Shown here: in pieces, positions 1 to 10,450 of the stretch
Position numbering within the stretch: position 1 is the stretch's first letter
Layout of the letters: each line of letters starts with the position of its first letter
NCBI GenBank assembly: GCA_963555705.1
Contig: OY743168.1
Span: 92,792,925-92,856,924 of the forward strand
DNA: 64,000 nt
Reading direction: 5' to 3'
From: Ligustrum vulgare
Taxonomy: Eukaryota; Streptophyta; Magnoliopsida; Lamiales; Oleaceae
Notes under the pieces: generated by a model
Told to the model about the DNA's origin: nothing
The model's database searches: none
The model's input: the letters and a program-made list of their open reading frames with translations, nothing else
Program-made: the position numbers and the translations under genes

Positions 1-3000
1 TTCTGAATAGTTATTCCCATTTCTGTCATGCCTTAGATATATCAGAAAATCCTTTTTAGTTGACTCCAATGTGCATCTGTAGGACTTTGTAGATATTGGC
101 TAACCTTGTTGACAGTGAAGGAAATGTCATGTCGTGTACGAGTCAAGTACTATAGAGCTCCAACTGCACTTTGAAGTGTGTAGGATTGCTTAGCAGTGTT
201 CCTTCATTCCTGCTGACTAACTTCCCTGATGCCATTGGAGTTATACTTGGCCTCAAATTTTCAAAATTAAACTTCCTCAGAATATTTTGAGCATATGTCT
301 TTTGTGTCATATGCAAACCATACTCATCTCTTTGGAATTCTATCCCCATAAACTTTTTTAAATCTCCCATGTCTTTCAAAGCAAATATAGAATTTAGCCT
401 TTCAACCATTTCTTGTACTTTGCTTTCACAGTTTCTCGTTAGTATAATGTCATCCACATATACTCACAGGTATATAACACACTCCTTTGAGACATGATAA
501 AACACTAAATTATCTGCCTTGGACTGATTCAAATCCCAACTCAGTAAAGCTTCCTTCAATGTATTATTCCAGGCTCTAGGGGCCTGTTTTAATCCATACA
601 AAGCTTTGCTAAGTTTGCATACATAGCTCGATTTTGTTTCATCCAAAAATCCACGAGGCTATTCCATAAACATAGTTTCCTCAAGTTTCCCATTGAGGAA
701 TGCATTGTTTGTCTACTTGTCTGATCCCCCAGCCTTTAGAAATTGCCACAGTTAGAATAATTTTCAGTGTTGGAGCCTTAGCTACTGGGCTGAAGGTTTC
801 ATAATAATCAACTCCAGAGGTCTGCAAGAAGCTTTTAGCCACCAGCCTGACTTTATGCTCTGCACATTTCATTTATCATTAAACTTCAGTTTATACACCC
901 ACTTGCACTCAATAATCTTGGTGTTAGGTTCTGGAGGTACTAAACTCCATGTTTGATTCTTGATCACTGTTGTATATTCCTCTATCATAGCCTCACACTA
1001 TTATTCACTGTATAGTGCTTCTTCCACAAACATTGGTTTTCTTTCATTAAGATTTTCTGACATAGTACTAGAATAAAGCTTTGGTCTGAAAATACCTGCT
1101 TTGGCCCTGGTGATCATATGATGTCCTGCGGTCTGGTCACTTTCTGAACTCTGAGATTCTATAGGAGTGCCAATCTGACCCTCTGAAGTTTCTCCTTGTG
1201 ACTCATTATGGTCTGATCCTTCCATTTCAACATTATCCTCAATTCCATGATCATCCTGCCTTTCATCATTTACCTCAGAAGTTGCACCTCTAAATTCTAC
1301 CATAGGTTTCAAATATTATGTAATTTTTGTAGATGACTGTATTAGGTACACTTGGACATACCCTCTAAAACAAAAATCTGAAGTTCTACACTATTTTACC
1401 CTCTTCAAAAGACTTGTTGAAAACCAGTTTGAAAGAAAAATCAAAATCATCCAAACTGATATGGGAGGTGAATATAAACCTCTAAACCAAATTGATAATG
1501 AATCTGGTATAGAAATCAGACATTCTTGTCCATATACTTCAGCCCAAAACGGTCGGGCAGAAAGAAAGCACATGCATATTAATGAGACAGGCCTGGTCTT
1601 GCTTGCCCAGGCACATTTACCCTTATATTATTGGTGGGAAGCAGTCTCAACAGCAACCTATCTCATCAATCGACTACCCGGCTCAGTACTACAACACAAC
1701 TCACCATATGAGACATTATTTATAGTCATTTAAAGACTTTAGGTGTGCTTGCTATCCTTGCCTAAGACCTTACAAAAAACATAAGTTTGATTTTCATACA
1801 CAAAAATGTGTTTACCTAAGACCTAGCACATCATACAAAGGTTACATGTGTTTGAACTCTATTGGTAGAATCTACTTCTCAAGACACGTTGTCTTTGATG
1901 AGAATTCCTTCCCCTTCAAAGGGGGATTAATCAACAAAAGACAATAACCTAAACAATCTTCCATTACTTTCAATCAAATTCCCTTTTAAATCTATCCTCA
2001 AATAGGTTCAGTGGATAGAGTACAACCAATAGCTGATCCTCTACACAGAACTTCTGAGGTAAATGATGAAAGGCAGGATGATCATGGAATTGAGGATAAT
2101 GTTGAAATGGAATGATCAGGCCATAATGAATCACAAGGAGAAACTTTAGAGGGTCAGATTGACACTCCTATAGAATCTCAGAGTTCAGAAAGTGACCAGA
2201 CTTCAGGACCCCATACATTGGTATGAATCAGATCCAAAGGCATTTTAGCACAAGATGAAGATGATTTAAATGGAAGTGCGTGTGATTTACCAAACAAACA
2301 AGTTTCACAAAATGAAAGATGTTTATTGATAGTAGGACTAGCTTTATTACAATTTTTTAGAACTTGAAATAAAGTAGTTGACTGAGGATGACCCATCCTT
2401 CTATGCCAGGTCTCACTATCAGGATCAGAGGTTTTAGCAGCTTTCTTCAATGGACTTAGTGTGGTATTGATTGCTTTGTAGTGGAGTGGCTGGTTCTTGG
2501 CTGTTTGTAGTTGACCTGGTTCAGTTCATAGAGTCCTTCCTTAAGCTTCCCCAGCACTAGTTCCTTCCTTGTTGGTAAATCCTTCAAAACACATTTGTCA
2601 GGAAAAAACTCACATGAAACATTATTATCACGAGTAAACTTAGAGACACTTATAAGATTTTTCTTGATCATGGGTACATGCAATAAGTTCTTCAGTGTCA
2701 AAATTCTTTTAGACTTACTTTCAAATTTCGTTGATCCAACATGAGAAATAAATAGGGAGTTTCCATTTCCAACAACCAGTTTTTGATTACATGTATATAC
2801 CTTTGCTTCCTCAACATTGCTCTTATCAGTTGTGACAAGATGACTAGCTCCTGTATCCACATACCAAGCATGATCATGAACTGTGCTTGGATTTGCTATG
2901 AAGGTAGAGGGATTTGAGCTTTGCTCCATGGGTCTTTTTTCCATATATTTTTCATCCATTCTGTGGAAGCACCGTGCTGCAGTATGATTATTATAACCAC

Positions 3001-3826
3001 ATATTTGGCATGATTCTCTGGTTTCATTACCTCTGTTTGATCTGCTTCTGCCTCTTCCTCTGAAATTCTGGCTTCTTCCTTCTCTGTTGTTTCTTCCAGC
3101 ATAGTGGCCAATGTTGTTTATTCTCCCTTGAGTCAAATAAATGGAGCCAAAGTTGTTTCTAACCTGGCTGAGGTATTCATGTCTACTCTCAAATGTCATG
3201 AGAGTTGATGACATCTCGTGCCATGACACATTCTCCTTATTGTTGATTTGTACAACAATTGGAGTGTACTCTTCATCTAATTCAGCAAGCACTTGGGTTA
3301 CCAAATCTAAGTGCTCCACCTTTTTACCAACGATTTCCAAGTTGTCTGCTAGATTTTTGATAGTGTTGATGTACTGATCCATAGACATAGCCCCTTTCTT
3401 GGTCCTTTGCAGTTCTGAAGTAAGAAAGGTTACTCTAGCTCGATTTAGAATTCCATAATTTTCACACATAGCCTTCTAGAGTTCATTTGAGCTAGTACAC
3501 CCCATCACACGCATCACAATTTCTGAATTCATGGATGAATATAACAACCCCATCAGTAGCTGATCCACAGATATCCACTTTAAGTACTCTGGATTTGGAG
3601 TGGATTCATCAACAACCCCTGTTTCAGTAGTGACTTGCTTGGTAATATTCTGAGGAGGACACTCTTTAGTTCCCAGTAGATATCCTTCAAGACCATGGCC
3701 TCTGATGATCGGCATTACAACATTTTTCCACACTAGAAAATTGTCTCTGTCCAGCTTAACTGATGCATCCTGAGTCAGGTTAATACCGAAGGGAAACAGA
3801 CTATTTGCTGTAGCTGAAGCTTGCAT
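1..3826 (-). pseudogene. Ty1/copia gag-pol, broken and rearranged
   Basis: Minus-strand copia polyprotein, truncated by the window edge. The gag start is near 3826, followed by a gag N-terminal region, a CCHC zinc knuckle (CQICGYNNHTAARCFH, about 2962-3010), an aspartic protease (WYVDTGASHLV, about 2855), the GAG pre-integrase HHCC zone (HRRMGH ... CETCLFGK, about 2330-2410) and the integrase start (LIHTNVWGPE, about 2205-2230). The integrase core is missing from this strand. After the inverted block at about 1319-2203 the minus strand resumes with the acidic linker (1312-1001), then reverse transcriptase pieces: ETFSPVAK (about 770-800), LYGLKQAPRAWN (about 560-600) and FALKDMGDLKKFMGI (about 340-390). 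RNase H and the 3' LTR would lie beyond position 1. Defects include a TAG near 3475 in a place where the family has TGG (SNEL-stop-KAM), and breaks near 460, 650 and 870. Not functional. Confidence 0.93.
1319..2203 (+). pseudogene. Inverted copia integrase plus linker block
   Basis: This plus-strand block inside the minus-strand copia copy encodes the missing integrase part. It holds IQTDMGGEY and the motif SAQNGRAERKHMHIN (about 1540-1585), then YWWEAVSTATYLINRLP (about 1630-1680), then degraded C-terminal integrase sequence (FGCACYP-like, HVVFDENSFPF near 1890) and an acidic linker at 2052-2203. The linker repeats, as an inverted copy, the minus-strand linker at about 1132-1283. The block was therefore turned around relative to its host element and carries its own linker copy. 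Several stops are present. Confidence 0.85.
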
Positions 3827-3880
3827 TGTGGAGTTGAAGTAGCCGATTGTTATGTAGAATTTAGAGTTGCCATTAAAATG

Positions 3881-3892
3881 GCTCTGATACCA
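3881..3892 (-). other. Copia primer-binding site (initiator tRNA-Met type)
   Basis: Read on the minus strand the bases are TGGTATCAGAGC, the usual copia PBS complementary to the 3' end of initiator tRNA-Met. It lies about 55 nt upstream of the gag ATG and fixes the element's orientation: the 5' LTR must lie at higher coordinates. Confidence 0.9.
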
Positions 3893-3894
3893 AG

Positions 3895-4023
3895 TCAGAA
3901 TTTGAGTGAAAGGTATGAAGAATATATTTGTATTTCTGAGATTTTTCAATACAATAGAATACAAAGAATGACCCAATATATACACAAAAATATATAGATA
4001 TAACCTATACACACAAATTTGTT

Positions 4024-4069
<46 letters not shown>

Positions 4070-4150
4070 ATTTTCACTATGTGATCTCCAAGCAAATTGG
4101 TTGAACCAGCAAAGCAGAATTCTGTTAACGGAAGTATCAGCTCCATCAGG
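3895..4150 (-). repeat. Probable 5' LTR of the minus-strand copia element
   Basis: The sequence immediately outside the PBS should be the 5' LTR. It contains a TC/GA microsatellite at about 4025-4067. The outer end is not certain: I could not find a clean TG...CA boundary, and the other LTR lies outside the window, so the limit at about 4150 is a guess. Confidence 0.45.
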
Positions 4151-4159
4151 TAAGGCATG

Positions 4160-5234
4160 TTTTATTTCAGCTACAGTAAAAAGCGTGTTTGGCACTTTTT
4201 ATAACTTAGGTACTCGACGTTTTCAAACATATTCATTTCAGCCCAGATCCCTATTTTCTTCAATTTACCGTATCCTAATTTTGAAATTTGAAAAGAATAT
4301 TCATAGGTATAAGAGTGATTTCAGGAGGTACCGTTATTTGGTTGGGAGGCTGGTTTTCTGGATTTTGTTAATTTTGATATAATTTTTTTATTAATTTAAA
4401 TTTACATATATGTTATAAATATCAACCTTTTTTTAATAATGGGATTTTAATCAAAATATAATATTTGGGTGATATAGTTCATAATTGTGTTATTAATGTG
4501 GTAGTAGAACTAATATTGTGATTAATTTGGCAGAATAATCCCATTTTTCATGAATTAGCCAGTCGAGCCAATGGGTCATCCAGTACGGCCCGCCTATCAT
4601 GATGGGTTGCTAATAAAATTACATGGGCTAGTTTCAGTCTTGATTTTTAACTGATAAAAACATTGGAATCTAGATTGCTTGATTCGTTTTGATATACGCA
4701 GTATGTTTACTATGTTATGTCATTTAACATATTTGAGAAAGTTTAACAAATTTTGCTATGACATGTTGTCAATTCAGGCGGTCAAAGTCGGATATGTCAT
4801 CCAACAAATGAGCTCGATAACAGTCCGCATAAAAAAGTTCGCCTACTGCAAGTTTACAGGCGGGTCCATGTCGACCCACAAATTTTGAGCTACAACCTAA
4901 ACGCTCCCTCTGGCCCATTCAGATCGATCTCATGCGGGCCGCGATTCATTCCAGTCTGGTCCGTATGAACAAAAATATAGATTTTTTCATAGCATTTTTT
5001 TTTTTTTTTTTCTTAAATATCTAAATACGAAATGAACAAAATGATAAATTCATATTTATAAAAAGACGTGTTTAAATAATATTCAAATTTATATCTTATG
5101 TTACATGAATTACGTCTAACTTTGCAAAGTTAAATACAATATAAACAAATAACAACTAAATACATTTCTAACTACTGCTATCAAATATCTATAGTTTAAG
5201 TACATCTAACTAAGTTGACATCTACTTAACTATA
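4160..5234. other. Gene-free AT-rich stretch
   Basis: No gene is visible. The part at about 4560-4980 is less AT-rich and has phrases such as GGCCCGCC and GGTCCGTATGAAC that recall hAT-type non-autonomous elements, but I found no terminal repeats. A poly-T run lies at about 4990-5011. Confidence 0.5.
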
Positions 5235-5492
5235 ATTTAGTTGTTCAAAATTTTAACTTTTTTTTTTAATTTTTAATTATTTGATGGGCCAGCAAGTTAA
5301 CCCCGACCTGTGAAGGTGTGACCCACGAAACCTGCGGTTTACACCTTCTTGACCAATGAATCGTCTGCTTGGGTCAAAAGTTGTTCGGCAGTTCCGGATC
5401 GATCTGGGCCGAGTTTCACTAGTCCGATCGGCCCACACGTCTCGACACCTCTATGACATGTTGAATCTTTTTGTTATGTATTTAAATCTAAA
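5235..5492. repeat. 260-bp dispersed repeat, copy 1
   Basis: Near-identical direct copy of 8303-8567. It runs from AATTTAGTTGTTCAAAA to TTATGTATTTAAATCTAAA and includes a GC-richer core with GATGGGCCAGCAAGTTAACC and CCGGATCGATCTGGGCCGAG. I see no terminal inverted repeat, so the class is unknown. The right edge coincides exactly with the end of the Helitron at 5493. Confidence 0.8.
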
Positions 5493-7233
5493 CTAGTGCA
5501 TCACCCGTGCGATGCACGGATATTGTATCGTACAAAATATATTGTAAAATTAGTGAATAATTTTGGTATATTGAAAAGAGTAATCCTACAGGTACAGGCC
5601 CTGTACGAATGCAATTTTCCAATTGAAAATATAAATTTGATTTGTAATAAAATATGTCAACACTTTTCTTTTAAGTTTAGTATAAGCATTATAAATTCAA
5701 TACTACACCATTTTAATCCATAAATAAAAATAAGTGAGATATTGAGGATGCTATGTTTGTCGGATAGTTTAGTATTTTACTTAATACATTAGTAAATAAT
5801 ACTAAAGTATTCACCAAATATAAATATATTGTGGAAGGTATCAATTATTTCTCATGATTTATGCCTCTCGTATTTAAGTTTTTCCAATTTTGATTAAAAA
5901 ATATAAATCACAATAATTATAAATGTGTGCTTAATCTTAAACCCACAAATATTTGTATTTAACCAATAAAACTATATTTTTAATTATAAAATCAAGTAGT
6001 CAAAATAATAATTACATAAATTTAGCAATTATCATTATATGACAACATGCTATGTTGGTGACAAAAAAATTATAACGAAAATGGTATACCATATAATCTT
6101 CACAGAACTATTAAAATTAAGAATGATTAAAAAAATATTATTCGCTTTTAACCACAATTTTTGCATTTTCCTCACGTATTTAACATTTTATCTAAATTTC
6201 TTTCAGAAACATCAATCACAATAATTATAAGCTTTTGTTTAATCTTAAGAGCAAATATTTGTATTTGACCAATAAAAATGATTGTTAATTTCAATAATTT
6301 TTATGAGTTATGGTCAACTTCAAAGAAAATCCAAATTTAGTAGTTTATTTAATGCTGTATCATGTTTTTTTATTTAATATTATGAATACAATATTGATTA
6401 TGTGGTGTATCAATATATTTCTAATGGTTTATGCATTCTCCTCTCGTATTTAAGCTTTAAATTTTTCATTCAAAAATAAGAATCATAATAATTATAAAAG
6501 CGTGCTGAATCTTAACCCACAAATATTTGCATTTGACCAATAAAATTATATTTTCAATAAAATTATATTTTCACCTATAAAATCAAGTGGTCAAAATAAC
6601 AATTTCATAAATCTAGAAATTATCATGATATAACAATCGACAATGTTGGAGTAAAAAAGTTATAACAAAAATCGTACCATATAACCTTTACACAACTATT
6701 AAAATTAAGAATTATTAAAAAAATATTATTCATTCTTAACCAATAACATTATAGTTTTACATATAAAATCAAGTAGTTAAAATAATACTTACGCAAATCT
6801 TGCAATTATCATGACATGGCAACTGGATAACATTGAAGGTCAAAAAATTATACCGAGAATTTTAGATCATATAATTTTTAGACAATTATTAAAATTAATC
6901 TTAAATTTGTTTTATTCAAAAAAATGTATTAATACTAATTAATACTTAAGCCAGCAAAAAATTGCATCGAGCATTTAATATGAAATGGAAAAATGAAAAG
7001 TCATTTCCCATCCACACCTCATTAATCAATTCAACATCAACAAATGAAAGGTCACTGGCATGATACGTCTTCCACCTATTCCAATACATATTCAAGTTGC
7101 TAATTAATGTTAAACAATTGTATCGGAAATCAGGAAAAAAAAAACACAAAAAAACATAAGGTTTCCAAAAAAATAAGTGACAGTGGGCGGGAAATTTTTT
7201 TTACAGCTGTTGTGGTTTAATATATACTATAGA
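5493..7233 (-). mobile_element. Non-autonomous Helitron, 1741 bp
   Basis: Read on the minus strand, the 5' end is TCTATAGTATATATTAAACC (from 7233) and the 3' end is a CCGTGC-ATC-GCACGG hairpin (5505-5519), a short spacer and CTAG (5493-5496). The flanking bases are A and T, as Helitron insertion between A and T requires. The 260-bp repeat beside it gives an empty-site comparison: copy 1 stops at exactly this point, while copy 2 (8567) continues with A then T. The interior is AT-rich with no Rep/helicase coding, so movement would depend on another copy. It also has internal similarity between 5860-6060, 6170-6300 and 6430-6640 (phrases such as AATATTTGTATTTGACCAAT). Confidence 0.78.
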
Positions 7234-7236
7234 TAA

Positions 7237-7265
7237 TAAAATAATAATAATAATAATAATAATAT
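7237..7265. repeat. (TAA)n microsatellite
   Basis: Tandem TAA/ATA trinucleotides immediately outside the 5' end of the Helitron. Confidence 0.9.
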
Positions 7266-7613
7266 ATTATGATTAAGATAAGATTTCTCCCGTACACAAA
7301 ATGCATAAAAAAAGATATATTAAAATAATTAATAAAATTTTACAAATAATAAAACTACTTCAAATTATAATAGCTTCTTTGAGTAATAAAAATCAATTTA
7401 TATATTTAAGTAGTAAATGATTATTAAGTATTCCACATTTTTTCACAAAAAAAAAATAAAAAATGAAGTTGTTGTTCGATAAAAAATTGATATTATTTTT
7501 TATCGAAAATAAAAAATATTTGCACATTGTTTGGAGTTGGGTTTTTAATTATTAAAATGAATATCCTTAATAATTTCAATTTCATTTCCCATTGCACTAA
7601 ACGCATCATCAAG

Positions 7614-7796
7614 CCCCTGTTTGGTACCTATTATTTTTAAATATCATTTTTTAAAAACTCATTTTCAACCACACATTATACCAATAAAATAATCTACACA
7701 TAAGTCCAAAAATATTCTCCAATTTTTAACTACACATTCTTCAAAAAAAATTACTATTCAAAATCACATTAATCCCAATAAAGGGTCTCAAACAGG
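7614..7796. mobile_element. Small MITE-like element, CCCTGTTTGG termini
   Basis: The left end CCCCTGTTTGGTACC and the right end GGTCTCAAACAGGG form an imperfect terminal inverted repeat around 180 bp of AT-rich DNA. No coding capacity. The target duplication is unclear. Confidence 0.5.
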
Positions 7797-7799
7797 GAC

Positions 7800-8302
7800 T
7801 AAATATAGTCAACACGTCATCCATAACATAGTAATTAATTTCACTATGTAAAATGATTTCCATAATACCATTCAAATGTATATCAATGTGATGACTTAAT
7901 AATTAGTTTTAGTTTCAATAAATTATTAATTATCATGAGTACCTCTTACGTTGATGCAAGCAAGTTTAATTCAAATAATTAAAAAAAAATGAATAGTTAC
8001 CGTTTTCTAAAAAAAAATAAAAAATTACTGCTTTCTGGAAAAAAAATCTATTAAGAAGTGTAAACAAACTTATTTGTCACTAATATTTTTAACTAAACAA
8101 AAAAGAACAAATATTAAAGTTTAATAAAATATTAATCTAATTAATGCACAAATAATGAACGAAAAAGTAAAGTTATTTTTGTTTTTCAAAGTTAATGTGT
8201 AGTTTTCCAAATGTATTAATTTCTTTATAAAATTTATTTTTTATAAAGCAATTAATGATGAATATTAATGCATTCCAATTTTTGGAAAGTATTTTAGACT
8301 GG
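7800..8302. other. Gene-free AT-rich stretch
   Basis: Low-complexity A/T sequence with homopolymer runs; no ORF, hairpin or repeat end of note. Confidence 0.6.
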
Positions 8303-8567
8303 AATTTAGTTGTTCAAAAATTTTAACTTTTTTTTTTTTTTTAATTTTTAATTATTTGATGGGCCAGCAAGTTAACCCCGACCTGTGAAGGTGTGACCCA
8401 CGAAACCTGCGATTTACACATTCTTGACCAATGAACCGTCTGCTTGGGTCAAAAGTTGGTCGGCGGTTCCGGATCGATCTGGGCCGAGTTTCACTAGTCC
8501 GATCGGCCCACACGTCTTGACACCTCTATGACATGTTGAATCTGTTTGTTATGTATTTAAATCTAAA
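8303..8567. repeat. 260-bp dispersed repeat, copy 2
   Basis: Second copy of the repeat at 5235-5492, same orientation, with only a few substitutions and a longer T run. It continues past the point where copy 1 meets the Helitron and so serves as an unfilled reference. Confidence 0.8.
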
Positions 8568-8990
8568 TTAAAGTAACAATTAATTTTAATTGTATATTTC
8601 ATGGAACTCACCATTTTTTAACTACACATTTCATTATTTTTTTAAAATTAAAATCTACTTAAAATCTGATTTCAACTTTGAGAATCGATCGATTTTAATT
8701 TTTTTAAAAATCGGTTTCAATATAGATTTTTTTTTGTTAAAAAAAAAAAAAAAAACTAATGATTTTCTGTTTTTTGGGTTCAATTTTAATTTGATCAACT
8801 CGATTTCGATTTTTTGGTCCAACCCTAATATTAACTATGTCTATTTAGAAATTATATGATGAAGTCCTCGAGCTCGTGCGATTTGAATCATCAACTATAT
8901 CGTCAAGCTAGTAAAATTCAGACCTTGTCTTGAAAGGGCAAGTGAAGACGCTAATCCATGCATGGTTAATGAAAGAATTTATTAAGAATA
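8568..8990. other. Gene-free stretch with poly-A/T runs
   Basis: No gene seen. There is a long A run at about 8740-8756 and AT-rich DNA with GATTTTTT phrases repeated on both sides of it. Confidence 0.5.
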
Positions 8991-9203
8991 TGTTTGATAT
9001 AACATGGAATTGAAAAATGATACCTGCAAATTTTTTCACCAGATTGGTGAAAAAATATTTTCCTCAAAATTTGCCTAAAATGTGCTCTGGATACTGGTAC
9101 ATGGAAAATCTTTTCTATGACATATTTGAATCAAATAGAAAACAAGGAAAACAATTTCCATGATAAAAGATTTTTCATGGAATTGGAGTGTTATCAAACA
9201 GAC
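8991..9203. mobile_element. Possible MITE, TGTTTGATA termini
   Basis: TGTTTGATATAACATGGAATTG at the left is matched in reverse complement by CATGGAATT...GTTATCAAACA at the right, about 210 bp apart. Noncoding. The target-site duplication was not resolved. Confidence 0.45.
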
Positions 9204-9767
9204 CATTAAGTGGAAATCTGTTAAAAATTATGAACTTGATTGTTGGATTTATGTTCATCGTTTATTGAGATTTCAATCGCCAGAGAGTTCCATGTAATTC
9301 GGCATTGAGCAAGCATCAACCCCTTTCTAATTTTTGATACAACTGAATGATTTTTTTTTGTTCAAACTTCTATTATATCCAAAATGTGCAATTCTCATAA
9401 TTCATAATTTTTTCTTAAGAAAACACTGAAAGGGATCAAAATAATCGTTAAATAGTGGACTTCTGTTTATAAAGTGTGAAAGCGTTAGTTTAAGTTCTTT
9501 AATTGTGAAATGGGTTTGAACTTTTCAAATTAGAATAAGACCACGTTTTGAAAAATCGTTGTTCCTGAATCAAATAGGAAAGAATGTTGATTAAAAAATA
9601 GATTAAAATTTTGACTGCGAAATGCATGGATATATAAATTAGAGTGTGATCCCACCTATTATTCAAACAGTTTTGTTCTCCTGCACATTTCGCGCAAGAG
9701 AATAAAAGAAGCATTGCTTTGCATGATTTCTCATGCAAGGCAAAGCTACCTTGCACACGCTTGCGTG
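9204..9767. other. Gene-free stretch before the SINE
   Basis: No gene recognised. A short palindrome TTGCATGA-TTTC-TCATGCAA lies near 9719-9738, followed by a TTGCACACGC/GCGTGT-rich stretch. Confidence 0.5.
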
Positions 9768-9780
9768 TTAAAATGGGGAT

Positions 9781-10035
9781 ATCCTTAGCTCTTAGGGCAT
9801 ATCTCCCAGTGATAAAGGAGAAGGCAGAAAACTTATTTAGAGCAAGTCGAGTGCAGGGTTCAAATCCTGAAAAAATGAATTTGTACCCTATAGCAAGCGA
9901 GAGTCATCACCATTCGTGGGAGTTACCAATGTCCTCAACCCTGACTCTGGGAGGCATAACTTGCGATTTACCTCTCGAACCAATGGCACGGAGTTGGGTC
10001 GATTCGGGCTCTCAAGGTATGGATAATGCCTTTTT
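9781..10035 (+). mobile_element. tRNA-derived SINE, 255 bp
   Basis: The body is bracketed by a perfect 13-bp target duplication, TTAAAATGGGGAT (9768-9780 and 10036-10048). An A-box-like segment, TTAGCTCTTAGGG (9785-9797), and a B box, GGTTCAAATCC (9857-9867), give the internal RNA polymerase III promoter of a tRNA head. The tail is a short T run rather than poly-A. It would be copied by a LINE reverse transcriptase. The body is followed by GCCCCTATATA, the interrupted host sequence, and then a (TAT)n microsatellite. No coding function. Confidence 0.8.
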
Positions 10036-10054
10036 TTAAAATGGGGATGCCCCT

Positions 10055-10057
10055 ATA

Positions 10058-10100
<43 letters not shown>
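10055..10100. repeat. (TAT)n microsatellite
   Basis: Uninterrupted ATT/TTA trinucleotides just downstream of the SINE. Confidence 0.9.
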
Positions 10101-10450
10101 TTGTAATATTTGCTTATAAATTGATGGTTGTATGTTTACATTTCATTCATTCATGCAAAAAAAAAAAAAAAAAATACAAAAACAATTTCGCAATTCACCA
10201 AATTTCTTATTTTCATAAGCTTGTTTGTATCTCTTGTTGTTGAAATCTTTGACAAGTTATTTTTCTACATTTAAAAAGCAAAGCATATATATATAATTAT
10301 TAAATGTGTTGTATTATATATAAATTTAAGTTTTTAATTTTTTTAATTTTGTAACTTAGTATTTTATTTTATTTTATTACAGTAAGTTTTGAATGTTTTA
10401 GTGTTCGAATTACTTCCTGAACTAATTTTTTTTTCAACTAATATTTAGGA

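Noticed and set aside
5235..8567. The two 260-bp repeats as LTRs of one 3.3-kb element
   Set aside because: No TG...CA ends, no PBS or PPT and no matching target duplication; the Helitron between them explains part of the interval.
9855..9870. A functional tRNA gene at the B box
   Set aside because: No cloverleaf can be drawn; A and B boxes are too far apart and target duplications show a SINE.
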